Positions 6,518 to 13,125 of a DNA stretch of 13,125 nucleotides are shown piece after piece (within the stretch, counting starts at the first letter, position 1; every line of letters begins with the position of its first letter). Source of the stretch: Tepidisphaeraceae bacterium (GTDB lineage: Bacteria; Planctomycetota; Phycisphaerae; Tepidisphaerales; Tepidisphaeraceae). Both the position numbers and the translations under genes were made by a program. The notes below the pieces were generated by a model. That model was not told where the DNA came from. It saw only the letters and a list, made by a program, of their open reading frames with translations, and searched no databases. The stretch lies in the NCBI GenBank assembly GCA_025450555.1, contig JANWHF010000299.1, positions 1 through 13,125 of the forward strand. The letters run 5' to 3'.

Positions 6518-7540
6518 GGAAAATTCCTCCTCGGTACCGCTTTCTACCGCAGGCGCCCGGCCAGCGGAAAAACTGCGCCAATCCAGGCAGATGGCCGCCA
6601 GCAGCAGCAATCCGGTCAATACGCTGGCCAGCTCGGTCGGCTTGCCCGCCATCAGCAGGCCATTTTGCAAAATGGTAATCGCAAAGACACCCAGCAGCGT
6701 CCCAATGATGCTTCCTTTTCCGCCGAAGATCGAGGTGCCGCCCAACACCACCGCCGTGATGGCAATCAGTTCATATCCGCTTCCGGCGTCGGCTTTCGCC
6801 TGCCCGACTCGTGCCGCATAAACGACAGCTGCAATTCCCGCGCACAGCCCGGACAGCACGTAGGTCAGCCCAACATTCTTCTGCACGCGAATGCCGGCAT
6901 ATCGCGCGCCCTCGGCATTGTACCCAATCGCGCTCAGCGCCCGGCCAAAGGTCATGCGATGAAGCAATATCCAGAAGACAATTGCTGCGACGATCAGGAT
7001 CGGCACCTGTGCCGGGATCGAAGCGATCTGCTCCTGGCCGAGGAACAAAAAGGATGCGGGAAAGTCGGTGTAGTTCTTAACGCCGCCGGTGATGCCCTCG
7101 GCCAACCCGCGAAAAAGCGAATAAGTGCCGAGCGTGACGATGAGGGCTGGGATGCGAAGGCGCGTGATGAGCAGGGCATTGAATCCCCCCGCCGCAGCCC
7201 CAATGGCGATCGCTCCGCCCGCGGCCATCCAGGGCGAGAAGCCACCATCCTGCCACATTTTTCCAAAGAGAATCGCGCATAGCCCCAGCAGCGAGCCGAC
7301 CGACAGATCGATCCCGCCGGTGACGATCACCAGCGTTTGCGCCAGCGCCAGCAAACCCAGTTCAACGCTGAGCCGGGGAATCTGCAGGAAATTGGCCCGC
7401 GTGGCGAAGCGCGTCCCGATGATCGAAAAGATCAGCAGCTCGGCCCCCACCAGAGCCGCCAGGACCCAAAGCTGCGAACGGGCGGGATCGATCTGCTTCC
7501 GCGAAGCCGCAAGCGGAGATTCGGTCATGACGGATGTCAT
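5450..7540 (-). CDS. Rhamnose ABC transporter permease fused in frame to substrate-binding protein
   Basis: One uninterrupted frame of 696 residues. Residues about 20-330 are a RbsC/RhaQ-type permease: many hydrophobic helices, GGIDLSVGSLLGL near residue 75, and VVLGGTSIFGGKGSIIGT near residue 270, both hallmarks of the family. The permease tail runs through SAGRAPAVESGTEEEFS straight into residue 342, the methionine that begins a rhamnose/AI-2 type binding protein (residues 342-696). Normally these are two proteins. Because the permease C-terminus faces the cytoplasm, the binding protein's leader helix would serve as an extra transmembrane segment and leave the receptor tethered in the periplasm. 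The start is the ATG at 7540, overlapping the previous gene's stop (ATGA, 7537-7540), with GGAGGT seven bases upstream. In-frame starts further upstream would run deep into permease 1 and are unlikely. The fusion is seen in sequence; whether it is actually made is open. Confidence 0.85.
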   Translation of the reverse strand: MTSVMTESPLAASRKQIDPARSQLWVLAALVGAELLIFSIIGTRFATRANFLQIPRLSVELGLLALAQTLVIVTGGIDLSVGSLLGLCAILFGKMWQDGGFSPWMAAGGAIAIGAAAGGFNALLITRLRIPALIVTLGTYSLFRGLAEGITGGVKNYTDFPASFLFLGQEQIASIPAQVPILIVAAIVFWILLHRMTFGRALSAIGYNAEGARYAGIRVQKNVGLTYVLSGLCAGIAAVVYAARVGQAKADAGSGYELIAITAVVLGGTSIFGGKGSIIGTLLGVFAITILQNGLLMAGKPTELASVLTGLLLLAAICLDWRSFSAGRAPAVESGTEEEFSMKNSQIAVLCAVILAAALIVAGGNVWLVHSLADGGRSGFVTAGNGNGAEPSSNSKPVTIAMMPKSKGNAYFIACKQGADEAAAALHVNLLWDGPTEPDPAKQNEIVETWITRQVDVIAVAVENADGISTALRKARKAGIKVITWDSDADPDARDFFVNQATAQGIGYTLMDNAAKVLGNKGDFAIITASLTAANMNQWRHYIEERRAEKYPNIHLVVTEPCDDKQQMAFDKANAIMNAHPEVKLIMAICSPAVPGAAEAVKQSARQDVKVLGLGLPNDNKKYVHEGITDDIVLWNTMNLGYLAVWASNDLATGKLKAGATSIDAGRLGKIDIDKDNILLGKPFTFTKKNIDQYNF
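6526..6532 (-). promoter_or_regulatory. Strong internal Shine-Dalgarno for the binding protein
   Basis: GAGGAGG on the coding strand, eight bases before ATG 6517. In the fusion frame the same bases contribute to the E-E-E of the permease tail, so the site is simultaneously coding sequence and a translation start signal. Confidence 0.7.
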
Positions 7541-8514
7541 CCCGCGGACCTCCGATTCAAGCCATCCGATGCAACCGCCAGTAGAATGATCAAACCCTGA
7601 ATCGCCTTTTCCCACTGTGCCTGGATATGGAGGAACACGAGGGCCGAGCCAATTGTTCCCAGGAGCGCGACGCCGATGAGTGTGCCGAGCAGCGTTCCGC
7701 GTCCACCGGAGATGGCAGTGCCACCCACCACGACGGCGGCAATCACCTGAAGCTCCAGCCCATCACCCGAATTCGGATAAACCTCGGCAAATTGAATGGT
7801 ATTGAGCAGTGCCGCGAGTCCCGTCAGCGCGCCCATCAGGACGAAAACCCAGAACAGCACGCGAAACGGCCGAATGCCCGCGAGACGCGCCGCCTCACGA
7901 TCCGATCCGACGGCATAAACGCTGCGCCCCATCGCCAGCCAGCGCACGCCCGCGGCAAACGCAACAAGTATTGCAATCGCAATAATAATGATCGACGCCT
8001 GCCCCCACCGCTGCGATGCGCCAAACCATTGCAGCCAGTCCGGGAGATGGACTGCCGCCCCATGCGTCAGCCAAAGCATCGCGCCGCGCAGGATGACCAT
8101 CGTTGCAAGCGTCACGACGATCGAAGGAAGCTTGAGAGCCGCGACTAGGACACCGTTCGCCGCGCCCATGATCGCGCCGGCGGCGATGGTTCCAACGACC
8201 ACTGCAGGAACGGGCCACCCGAGACCCGCCAGCAAACCCGCGACGACGCCGCACACGGAGAATTGCGAGCCGATCGAGATATCGATCTCTCGCGCCAAAA
8301 TGATCAGCGTCTGTCCGACGGCGGCAATCAGAATCGGCGCGGCGCTGACCCAGGTCAGGCGAAATTGCACCTGATAAAAGCCCGGCCGAATCGCCGCCAG
8401 GATCGCCAGCAAAAGCCCATACGCCGCCAGCACCGACAATTCGCGCTGATATCGGAAGACAAACGAATCACCACGAGCGGATGCTATCGAGACAGGAGAC
8501 GACCATGAACTCAT
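7537..8514 (-). CDS. rhaP: Sugar ABC transporter permease, RbsC/RhaP type
   Basis: A 325-residue integral membrane protein of the branched-chain/ribose permease family. It carries hydrophobic helices throughout and the two conserved loops of the group: REIDISIGSQFSVCG (about 75-90) and VVVGGTAISGGRGTLLGT (about 260-278). It has no cleavable signal, as usual for these permeases. With permease 2 it would form the heterodimeric membrane channel of the rhamnose importer. Its ATG (8514) overlaps the stop of the ATPase gene as ATGA (8511-8514), and its own stop overlaps the next start as ATGA (7537-7540), so translation is probably coupled on both sides. Its own Shine-Dalgarno is weak. Assignment to rhamnose comes from the neighbouring rhaA; the P/Q naming of the two permeases is conventional and could be exchanged. 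Confidence 0.85.
   Translation of the reverse strand: MSSWSSPVSIASARGDSFVFRYQRELSVLAAYGLLLAILAAIRPGFYQVQFRLTWVSAAPILIAAVGQTLIILAREIDISIGSQFSVCGVVAGLLAGLGWPVPAVVVGTIAAGAIMGAANGVLVAALKLPSIVVTLATMVILRGAMLWLTHGAAVHLPDWLQWFGASQRWGQASIIIIAIAILVAFAAGVRWLAMGRSVYAVGSDREAARLAGIRPFRVLFWVFVLMGALTGLAALLNTIQFAEVYPNSGDGLELQVIAAVVVGGTAISGGRGTLLGTLIGVALLGTIGSALVFLHIQAQWEKAIQGLIILLAVASDGLNRRSAG
7548..7553 (-). promoter_or_regulatory. Shine-Dalgarno for permease 2
   Basis: GGAGGT on the coding strand, seven bases before ATG 7540. It decides the start of the fused permease at the ATGA overlap rather than at an upstream codon of the same open frame. Confidence 0.65.
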
Positions 8515-10073
8515 GCCATCACCGCCCCGCTGCCCGCGGCCACTTGCTCACCCGGGCCATGCCCCAGCGCCATCTCCAGAATCCGCTCCTGCGTCGCCGC
8601 CGCGCGGTCGAGCATTCCCAGGAGCCGGCCGGCATGCATCACTGCAATGCGATCGCTCATTCCCAGAATCTCCGGAAGCTCCGAAGAGATCATGATGATC
8701 GCCAGGCCGTTCGCGGCAAGCTGCCCCATCAGGCGGTGAATCTCGGCCTTGGCGCCAACGTCCACGCCCTGCGTCGGCTCATCCAGTATCAGCACCCTCG
8801 GCTCCGTCGCCAGCCAGCGCGCCAACGCGACTTTCTGCTGATTACCACCGGAAAGGTTGCCGGCCGGAACGCTCGAGGAAGGCGTTTTAATCGCAAATTT
8901 GGAGATAAATTCATCGGCGATGCGGCGCTGGCGGGAGAAATCGAGCCACCCGCCATGCGCGATCTGCCGCAAGACCGCGAGCGTCACGTTGGCCGCCACC
9001 GACATCTCCAGGATCAAACCATGGCGACGCCGATCTTCAGGCACATAAGCCAATCCCAGCGACACCGCGCGCGAGGGCGAATCGATTTTGACGGGCTTTC
9101 CGTGAAGAAGAATTTGTCCTTCGTCGGCCGGCGTCAGACCAAAGAGCGTTCGAGCCAGTTCCGTCCGCCCTGCACCGACCAAACCCGCGAGGCCGAGGAT
9201 TTCGCCTGCGCGAAACGACAAGCTCACGTCGCTTACACCCGCCACGGCGCAGCTCAGATTTCGAACCTCAAGCGCGGTTTCGCCAATCGGCACCTGCACC
9301 TTCGGAAACACCGCCGACATTTCGCGGCCAACCATCAGGCGAATCAATTCCGCACGATCGACATCCAGCATGCAGCGGGTGGCGATGCGATTACCATCGC
9401 GCAGCACCGTGACGCGATCTGCAACCCGCGGCAATTCTTCGAGGCGATGCGAAATGTAAATCATGCCGACGCCTCGCCCGCGCAGCTCATCAATGACGCG
9501 AAAGAGGTTTTCAACTTCGCGATCGCTCAGCGAAGCAGTGGGCTCATCGAGAATCAGCACCTTCGCATTGCTTCCGATGGCCGCCGCAATCTCTACGAGC
9601 TGCTGCTGCGGCATGGTTAGACTGCGGACACGCGCATCGGGCGAAATGTTCGCACCCACTCGCGCCAGCAACGCCGTGGCATTCTGTCTTCGCTCTTTCC
9701 ATCGAAGAATCCGCCACGCGCGCCCGCGCTCAAGCCGTAGCGCGATGTTTTCCGCGACGGAAAGCTCCGGAAAAAGAGCCGGCTGCTGATAGATCGCCGC
9801 GATGCCCAGGGAACGCGAAAGATTCGGGTCCATCTTCTCGATGGTTTTGCCCGCGAAGGCGATGGTGCCGCCATCGGGCGCATGGGCGCCTGTGATAATC
9901 TTGATGAGCGTCGATTTGCCGGCTCCGTTTTCGCCAATGAGCGCATGAACTTCGCCCGTGCGAAGATCGAAGCCGACGTTCGACAGCGCGCGCACGCCGG
10001 CAAAGGATTTGGAAATCGAATGAAGCTCCAAGAGGTTTTCCAAACGCCGCTCCGCATGCTCGAGAGAAATCAC
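8511..10073 (-). CDS. rhaT: Sugar ABC transporter ATP-binding protein with two nucleotide-binding domains (RhaT/RbsA type)
   Basis: About 520 residues in two ATPase halves, as in RbsA/MglA/RhaT. NBD1 has Walker A GENGAGKST (47-55), Q-loop near 96 and Walker B VLILDEPT (172-179). Its signature is the degenerate LTMPQQQ (152-158). NBD2 has the divergent Walker A GLVGAGRTEL expected for this group, an intact LSGGNQQK signature and Walker B VLILDEPTQGVD. It energises import by the two permeases. Start choice: GTG 10073 makes a GTGA overlap with the rhaA stop, in line with the two ATGA junctions downstream. An ATG at 10124 would add 17 residues and overlap rhaA by 55 bp. The frame stays open well upstream only as a shadow of rhaA. 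The symbol follows rhizobial usage (rhaT in E. coli is an unrelated symporter). Confidence 0.88.
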   Translation of the reverse strand: MISLEHAERRLENLLELHSISKSFAGVRALSNVGFDLRTGEVHALIGENGAGKSTLIKIITGAHAPDGGTIAFAGKTIEKMDPNLSRSLGIAAIYQQPALFPELSVAENIALRLERGRAWRILRWKERRQNATALLARVGANISPDARVRSLTMPQQQLVEIAAAIGSNAKVLILDEPTASLSDREVENLFRVIDELRGRGVGMIYISHRLEELPRVADRVTVLRDGNRIATRCMLDVDRAELIRLMVGREMSAVFPKVQVPIGETALEVRNLSCAVAGVSDVSLSFRAGEILGLAGLVGAGRTELARTLFGLTPADEGQILLHGKPVKIDSPSRAVSLGLAYVPEDRRRHGLILEMSVAANVTLAVLRQIAHGGWLDFSRQRRIADEFISKFAIKTPSSSVPAGNLSGGNQQKVALARWLATEPRVLILDEPTQGVDVGAKAEIHRLMGQLAANGLAIIMISSELPEILGMSDRIAVMHAGRLLGMLDRAAATQERILEMALGHGPGEQVAAGSGAVMA

Positions 10074-11341
10074 CTGCGATGGATCCGCACCTTCTGCTCG
10101 TAATCCTTGATCTGCGTTAGCCATGCCGGGCCGACCGGCACATTTTGCTTCAGACAAAAATAGTCCCACACCGCTCCGACCGGGAGCAATTTGTTTTCTT
10201 CCATCAGCGCGAGGCGCGATGTGTAATCGCCTTCCGACTCCGCTTGGCGCAGCGCTTCGATCGGCTCCAGCAATGCCGCCAGCAGCGCCTTGAGCATGGC
10301 TCGCGTGCCGATGACCCAGGCGGCGACGCGATTGATGCTGGCATCGAAGAAATCCAGCCCGATGTGAACGCGATTGAGATATTCGCCGCGCACCAGTTCC
10401 TGCGCGATGGCCAGCAGCTCGTCGCCGAGCGTGACGACATGGTCGCTGTCCCACCGCACGCCCCGGCTCACGTGCAGCAACAGGCGATCGAGCCAGTTCA
10501 TCACTGCCGAGATTTTGTCGGAAACGACTTCGGTCGGATGGAAATGACCCGTGTCGAGGCACAAAAGCTTTTTGCGCGTAACCGCATAACCCAGGTAAAA
10601 CTCATGCGAGCCTACGACATAACATTCCGAGCCGATGCCAAAGAGCTTGGCTTCGACTGCATCCAGATTGAGCGCGGGATCGATCGTCTCGGCAAAAACC
10701 GCATCGAGCGATTGTGCCAGAAGCTCACGCGGCCCCTTGCGATCGGCCGGCGAGTCTTTCGACCCATCGGGGATCCAGACATTTGTCACGCAGGGGGTGC
10801 CAAGTGCTTTTCCCAACGCCGCTCCGATTTTCCGACACGCGATGCCGTGGTCGATCCAGAACCGGCGGATGCCTGGGTCGCGATGGGCGAGCGTGTAGCC
10901 CGAATCGGCTTTCGGATGAGAAAAAAAAGTGGGATTGAAATCGAGGCCGATCTTCGTGCTGCGCGCCCAGTCGGTCCATCGTTGGAAATGAGCCGGTTCG
11001 AGCGCGTCACGATCAACTTTCCGTCCGCCCGTCTCGGCATAGCTTGCGTGGAGGTTCAACCGATGCCGACCCGGAATAAGCGATAGGACCTTTTCGATAT
11101 CCGATCGCAATTCATCAGGCGTCCGCGCCTTGCCGGGATAATTACCAGTGACCGCAAGTCCGCCGCCCAGCGCGAGACCGGAGTTTTCAAATCCACCGAC
11201 GTCGTCGCCTTGCCAGCAATGCAGGGAAATGGGAATCGAGGTAAGACGCTGCATCGCCCGCTCAACATCGACGCCACGATCCGCGTATTGCCCGGCCGCG
11301 ATGGCAAAAGCCTGCTCGGTGATCTGTTCGCTTTTTGGCAT
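10070..11341 (-). CDS. rhaA: L-rhamnose isomerase
   Basis: Converts L-rhamnose to L-rhamnulose in the cytoplasm, the first step of rhamnose catabolism. The 423-residue product aligns from end to end with E. coli RhaA (419 residues as remembered): SLHCWQGDDVGGFEN (39-53), TGNYPGKAR (65-73), LGLDFNP-like GLDFNPTFFSHP (132-143), KLFGIGSE (232-239), DTGHFHPTEVVSDKIS (263-278), VRWDSDHVV (296-304) and GLDFFDASINR (328-338). The metal and catalytic residues known in E. coli are all present at a constant offset of four: E230, D263, H266, H290, D298, D300 and D330. The ATG at 11341 gives the normal N-terminus, though no clear Shine-Dalgarno precedes it. It is the promoter-proximal gene of the leftward operon and its TGA overlaps the ATPase start. 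An eight-T homopolymer lies within the codons of PTFFS. Confidence 0.97.
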   Translation of the reverse strand: MPKSEQITEQAFAIAAGQYADRGVDVERAMQRLTSIPISLHCWQGDDVGGFENSGLALGGGLAVTGNYPGKARTPDELRSDIEKVLSLIPGRHRLNLHASYAETGGRKVDRDALEPAHFQRWTDWARSTKIGLDFNPTFFSHPKADSGYTLAHRDPGIRRFWIDHGIACRKIGAALGKALGTPCVTNVWIPDGSKDSPADRKGPRELLAQSLDAVFAETIDPALNLDAVEAKLFGIGSECYVVGSHEFYLGYAVTRKKLLCLDTGHFHPTEVVSDKISAVMNWLDRLLLHVSRGVRWDSDHVVTLGDELLAIAQELVRGEYLNRVHIGLDFFDASINRVAAWVIGTRAMLKALLAALLEPIEALRQAESEGDYTSRLALMEENKLLPVGAVWDYFCLKQNVPVGPAWLTQIKDYEQKVRIHRR

Positions 11342-11588
11342 GGTTCGATGGACGAGATTATGGCCGAAAGCGTGGGTGGGATTCCAGTTATCAAGATAGT
11401 TGGAGTTGCGCGATCATCGAGGATTGAATGCATTAATTCTTCCGCGCCGCTGGACGCGCTCCGCAGGCGGACCCGCTAAAAATTGTGCTTGCGAGGAGGT
11501 TTACAACATTATCGGACGTTATCCCATTTCCGATTCTTGGGCGACGCACGGGATGTGCCGATAAGGAATGAGACGGATCGAGGTTTCC
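11342..11588. promoter_or_regulatory. Divergent intergenic region between rhaA and the rightward genes
   Basis: About 247 bp that must hold the promoter of the leftward rhamnose operon and perhaps one for the rightward genes. TTATC recurs: a direct repeat at 11509-11513 and 11519-11523 (period ten), TATCAAGATA with dyad symmetry at 11389-11398, and GATAA near 11561. Direct half-sites one helical turn apart are the style of AraC-type regulators, which control rhamnose genes elsewhere, but the link is speculative. An AT-rich block with ATGCAT and ATTAAT palindromes lies at 11426-11439. No confident -35/-10 pair was identified. Confidence 0.3.
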
Positions 11589-11783
11589 ATGAAGCGATTT
11601 GCCACCATTTTCGCAGCGTTCCTCGCTTTTGCCGCGGCGTTTCGCCCGGCGGCACATCCGCAACCTGCACCGGCGGCGATCGTTCATCCGGCCCGCGCGA
11701 ACTCACAATCAGTCAAGCAGATCGACGCCGCCGAGCAATATAATGTATGGGAACTTCAGCAGGGTGCGCTCGGAATGGATTAG
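11589..11783 (+). CDS. Small putative exported protein of unknown function
   Basis: A 64-residue ORF that begins MKRF, followed by a hydrophobic alanine/phenylalanine core (about residues 5-18) typical of a signal peptide, then a proline/alanine-rich part and a short polar tail ending in TAG. GAGG lies five bases before ATG 11589, supporting this start; an upstream in-frame ATG at 11568 has no usable ribosome site. No family is recognised. The stop is followed, in the same frame, by 21 sense codons and then the nadE ATG. It could be a genuine small secreted protein, the remnant of a larger one, or chance in GC-rich DNA. Confidence 0.4.
   Translation: MKRFATIFAAFLAFAAAFRPAAHPQPAPAAIVHPARANSQSVKQIDAAEQYNVWELQQGALGMD
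11739..11744 (+). promoter_or_regulatory. Possible -10 box for nadE
   Basis: A perfect TATAAT lies inside the end of the small ORF, about 103 bases before the nadE ATG. No convincing -35 element is present at the right distance, so this is only a candidate. Confidence 0.25.
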
Positions 11784-11846
11784 AACTGGCTGGCGCGCGT
11801 CCGTCGGCAAGCGAACTGCCCGCGAATTGCATATCATTCTCAGCAC

Positions 11847-13125
11847 ATGGGCCTCCCCTTTCACTCCATTTACCGCAATGGCTTTGCGCGGGTATCGGTT
11901 TGCGTGCCGCGCGTGAAGGTGGCTGATCCGCCGTTCAATGCCGGTCAGACGATTGAAATGGCGCGAGAGGCGTCAAGCGACGATGCGGCGTTGGCTCTCT
12001 TCCCTGAGCTTGGCATTTCCGGCTACTCCAATGACGACCTCTTTCATCAGGATTCGCTGCTCGATTCGGTGGAAGCCGAATTGGAAAAGATCGTTCAGGC
12101 GAGCAATCAGCTCGCGCCAGTTCTGATGGTCGGCGCGCCGCTGCGATTTGAATCGAAGCTGTTCAACTGCGCGGTGGTGATTCACCGCGGACGGATTCTG
12201 GGCGTCGCGCCGAAAAGCTTTTTGCCCAACTACCGCGAGTTTTACGAGAAGCGACAGTTCGTGCCCGCGAGCGCCGCGGTGCAGCGCGACGTCCGTCTTC
12301 TCGGCCAGGAAGCGCCATTTGGCGACGACCTCGTTTTTGAAGCGATCGATCTGCCCGGCTTTTCGCTGTTCGCGGAAATTTGCGAAGATGTCTGGACGCC
12401 GATCCCCCCATCGACATGGGGCGCTCTGGCCGGCGCGACGGTTCTGGCGAATCTTTCGGCCAGCAACATCATCATCGGAAAAGCAGGCTGGCGGCGGGCG
12501 CTGTGCGCGGGGCAGTCGGGCAAATGCGTCGCCGCGTATCTATACACCGCTGCCGGTTTCGGCGAATCGACCACCGACCTGGCCTGGGACGGGCACGCGC
12601 TGATTTACGAAAATGCGAACCTGCTGGCCGAATCGCAGCGATTCAGCGATCAACCGCAGCGCATCACGGCGGACATCGATCTCGATCGCCTGCGACAAGA
12701 GCGCATGCGCCTGACCAGCTTCAATGATGCCGCTTCGATGTATCGCGAGCGGCTGTCGCGCTTTCGACGAATCCAGTTTGATCTGAAGCCCGCGACGAGC
12801 GAAGTGCATCTTCGGCGAACGGTCGAGCGGTTCCCTTATGTGCCGCAGGACCCGGCCGAGTGGGACCAGCGCTGCTTCGAGACCTACAACATTCAGGTCT
12901 CCGGCCTTGAGCAGCGCCTTCGCGCCACCGGCACGCGGAACGTCGTCATCGGAATCTCCGGTGGGCTCGATTCCACCCATGCGCTGACCGTCTGCTGTAA
13001 GACGCTCGATCGGCTTGGCATCCCGCGCGAGAATATTCTCGCTTATACGATGCCCGGGTTCGCGACCAGCGATAAAACCAAATCGAACGCGTGGAAACTC
13101 ATGCGCGCCTTGCAGACCAGCGCGC
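11847..13125 (+). CDS. nadE: Glutamine-dependent NAD+ synthetase (3' end beyond the window)
   Basis: Makes NAD+ from deamido-NAD+, ATP and glutamine in the cytoplasm. The first 426 residues are visible and open to the window edge. The N-terminal nitrilase-like glutaminase domain has the full catalytic triad: E54 in FPELGISGYS, K123 in APKSFLP and C179 in EICEDVW. AGATVLANLSAS and ESTTDLAWDG follow the pattern of the long mycobacterial-type enzymes. The synthetase domain begins near residue 340 (ETYNIQVSGLEQRL) and shows the ATP-pyrophosphatase loop SGGLDST (371-377), then MPGFATSDKTK. Family members of this type are about 650-680 residues, so roughly a third is missing at the right. The ATG at 11847 gives the normal N-terminus (F-x-x-IY-x-x-GF-x-R-V). 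No Shine-Dalgarno is visible, so it may be translated from a short or unstructured leader. Confidence 0.93.
   Translation, partial: MGLPFHSIYRNGFARVSVCVPRVKVADPPFNAGQTIEMAREASSDDAALALFPELGISGYSNDDLFHQDSLLDSVEAELEKIVQASNQLAPVLMVGAPLRFESKLFNCAVVIHRGRILGVAPKSFLPNYREFYEKRQFVPASAAVQRDVRLLGQEAPFGDDLVFEAIDLPGFSLFAEICEDVWTPIPPSTWGALAGATVLANLSASNIIIGKAGWRRALCAGQSGKCVAAYLYTAAGFGESTTDLAWDGHALIYENANLLAESQRFSDQPQRITADIDLDRLRQERMRLTSFNDAASMYRERLSRFRRIQFDLKPATSEVHLRRTVERFPYVPQDPAEWDQRCFETYNIQVSGLEQRLRATGTRNVVIGISGGLDSTHALTVCCKTLDRLGIPRENILAYTMPGFATSDKTKSNAWKLMRALQTSA

Noticed and set aside
6212..7282. 356-codon + strand ORF opposite the permease/binding protein
   Set aside because: Antisense shadow with low-complexity Arg/Gln/His-rich product.
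8481..9620. 379-codon + strand ORF opposite the ABC ATPase
   Set aside because: The minus strand encodes an unmistakable two-domain ATPase; the + product has no recognisable feature.
10074..10562. N-terminal extension of the ABC ATPase frame
   Set aside because: The extra residues are an Arg/Ala/His-rich translation of rhaA in another frame; family alignment starts near residue 12 of the GTG-started protein.
10915..10932. Eight-A run (T8 in rhaA) as a phase-variable tract
   Set aside because: rhaA is intact and fully conserved across it; eight bases is short and codes for the ordinary family residues F-F.
11491..11520. GAGGAGG on the + strand in the rhaA-nadE intergenic region as a gene start
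   Set aside because: No ATG, GTG or TTG follows at the proper distance; an ATT start would give only 18 codons.
1..13125. tRNA genes, CRISPR arrays, insertion sequences, phage or defence genes
   Set aside because: No T-loop consensus, no spaced direct repeats, no transposase or integrase motifs and no terminal inverted repeats were seen on either strand.

Overview
The window looks like chromosomal DNA of a GC-rich Gram-negative-type bacterium, most plausibly a planctomycete or a relative in the PVC group. This is inferred from gene content: a membrane-anchored alpha-2-macroglobulin-like protein, a SUKH-HEAT fusion, an L-rhamnose import/isomerisation operon and a two-domain NAD synthetase of the mycobacterial type. 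No rRNA, tRNA, CRISPR array or insertion sequence was seen.

Left part (1-5059, all leftward). The 5' portion of an alpha-2-macroglobulin-family gene runs off the left edge. Its reading frame is broken near 661-674, where a 7-bp unit (CCGCCAG on the + strand) stands twice in tandem. Removing one copy restores one continuous frame into the conserved MG2-like region. Upstream of it are a SMI1/KNR4 (SUKH) plus HEAT-repeat protein and a sugar-phosphate cyclase. The cyclase keeps the metal ligands of 3-dehydroquinate synthase but carries the GN and KQAxN signatures typical of 2-deoxy-scyllo-inosose synthases.

Middle part (5060-5449). This is a non-coding stretch of about 390 bp. It holds a consensus -10 box for the cyclase gene, an AT-rich cluster of nested inverted repeats, a 13-bp tandem duplication and a 12-bp perfect palindrome.

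Right-centre (5450-11341, leftward): a tightly coupled rhamnose operon in the order rhaA (L-rhamnose isomerase), a two-NBD sugar ABC ATPase, permease 1, and permease 2 joined to the substrate-binding protein. The first three junctions are 4-bp GTGA/ATGA overlaps. At the fourth there is no stop codon at all: permease 2 reads in frame into the rhamnose-binding protein, which nevertheless keeps its own ATG and a strong Shine-Dalgarno sequence. The cell may therefore make a tethered permease-receptor fusion, a free-standing receptor, or both. Rhamnulokinase, aldolase, mutarotase and a regulator are not in the window.

Right end (11342-13125, rightward). A divergent intergenic region is followed by a small ORF with a signal peptide, then the first two thirds of a glutamine-dependent NAD+ synthetase (nadE) cut by the window edge. 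The nadE gene and the small ORF are in the same frame, separated by one TAG and 21 sense codons.

No wholly unknown defence or mobile system was recognised. The strongest unusual signals are the stop-less permease/binding-protein junction, the frameshift explained by a 7-bp duplication, and the stand-alone inosose-synthase-like cyclase.
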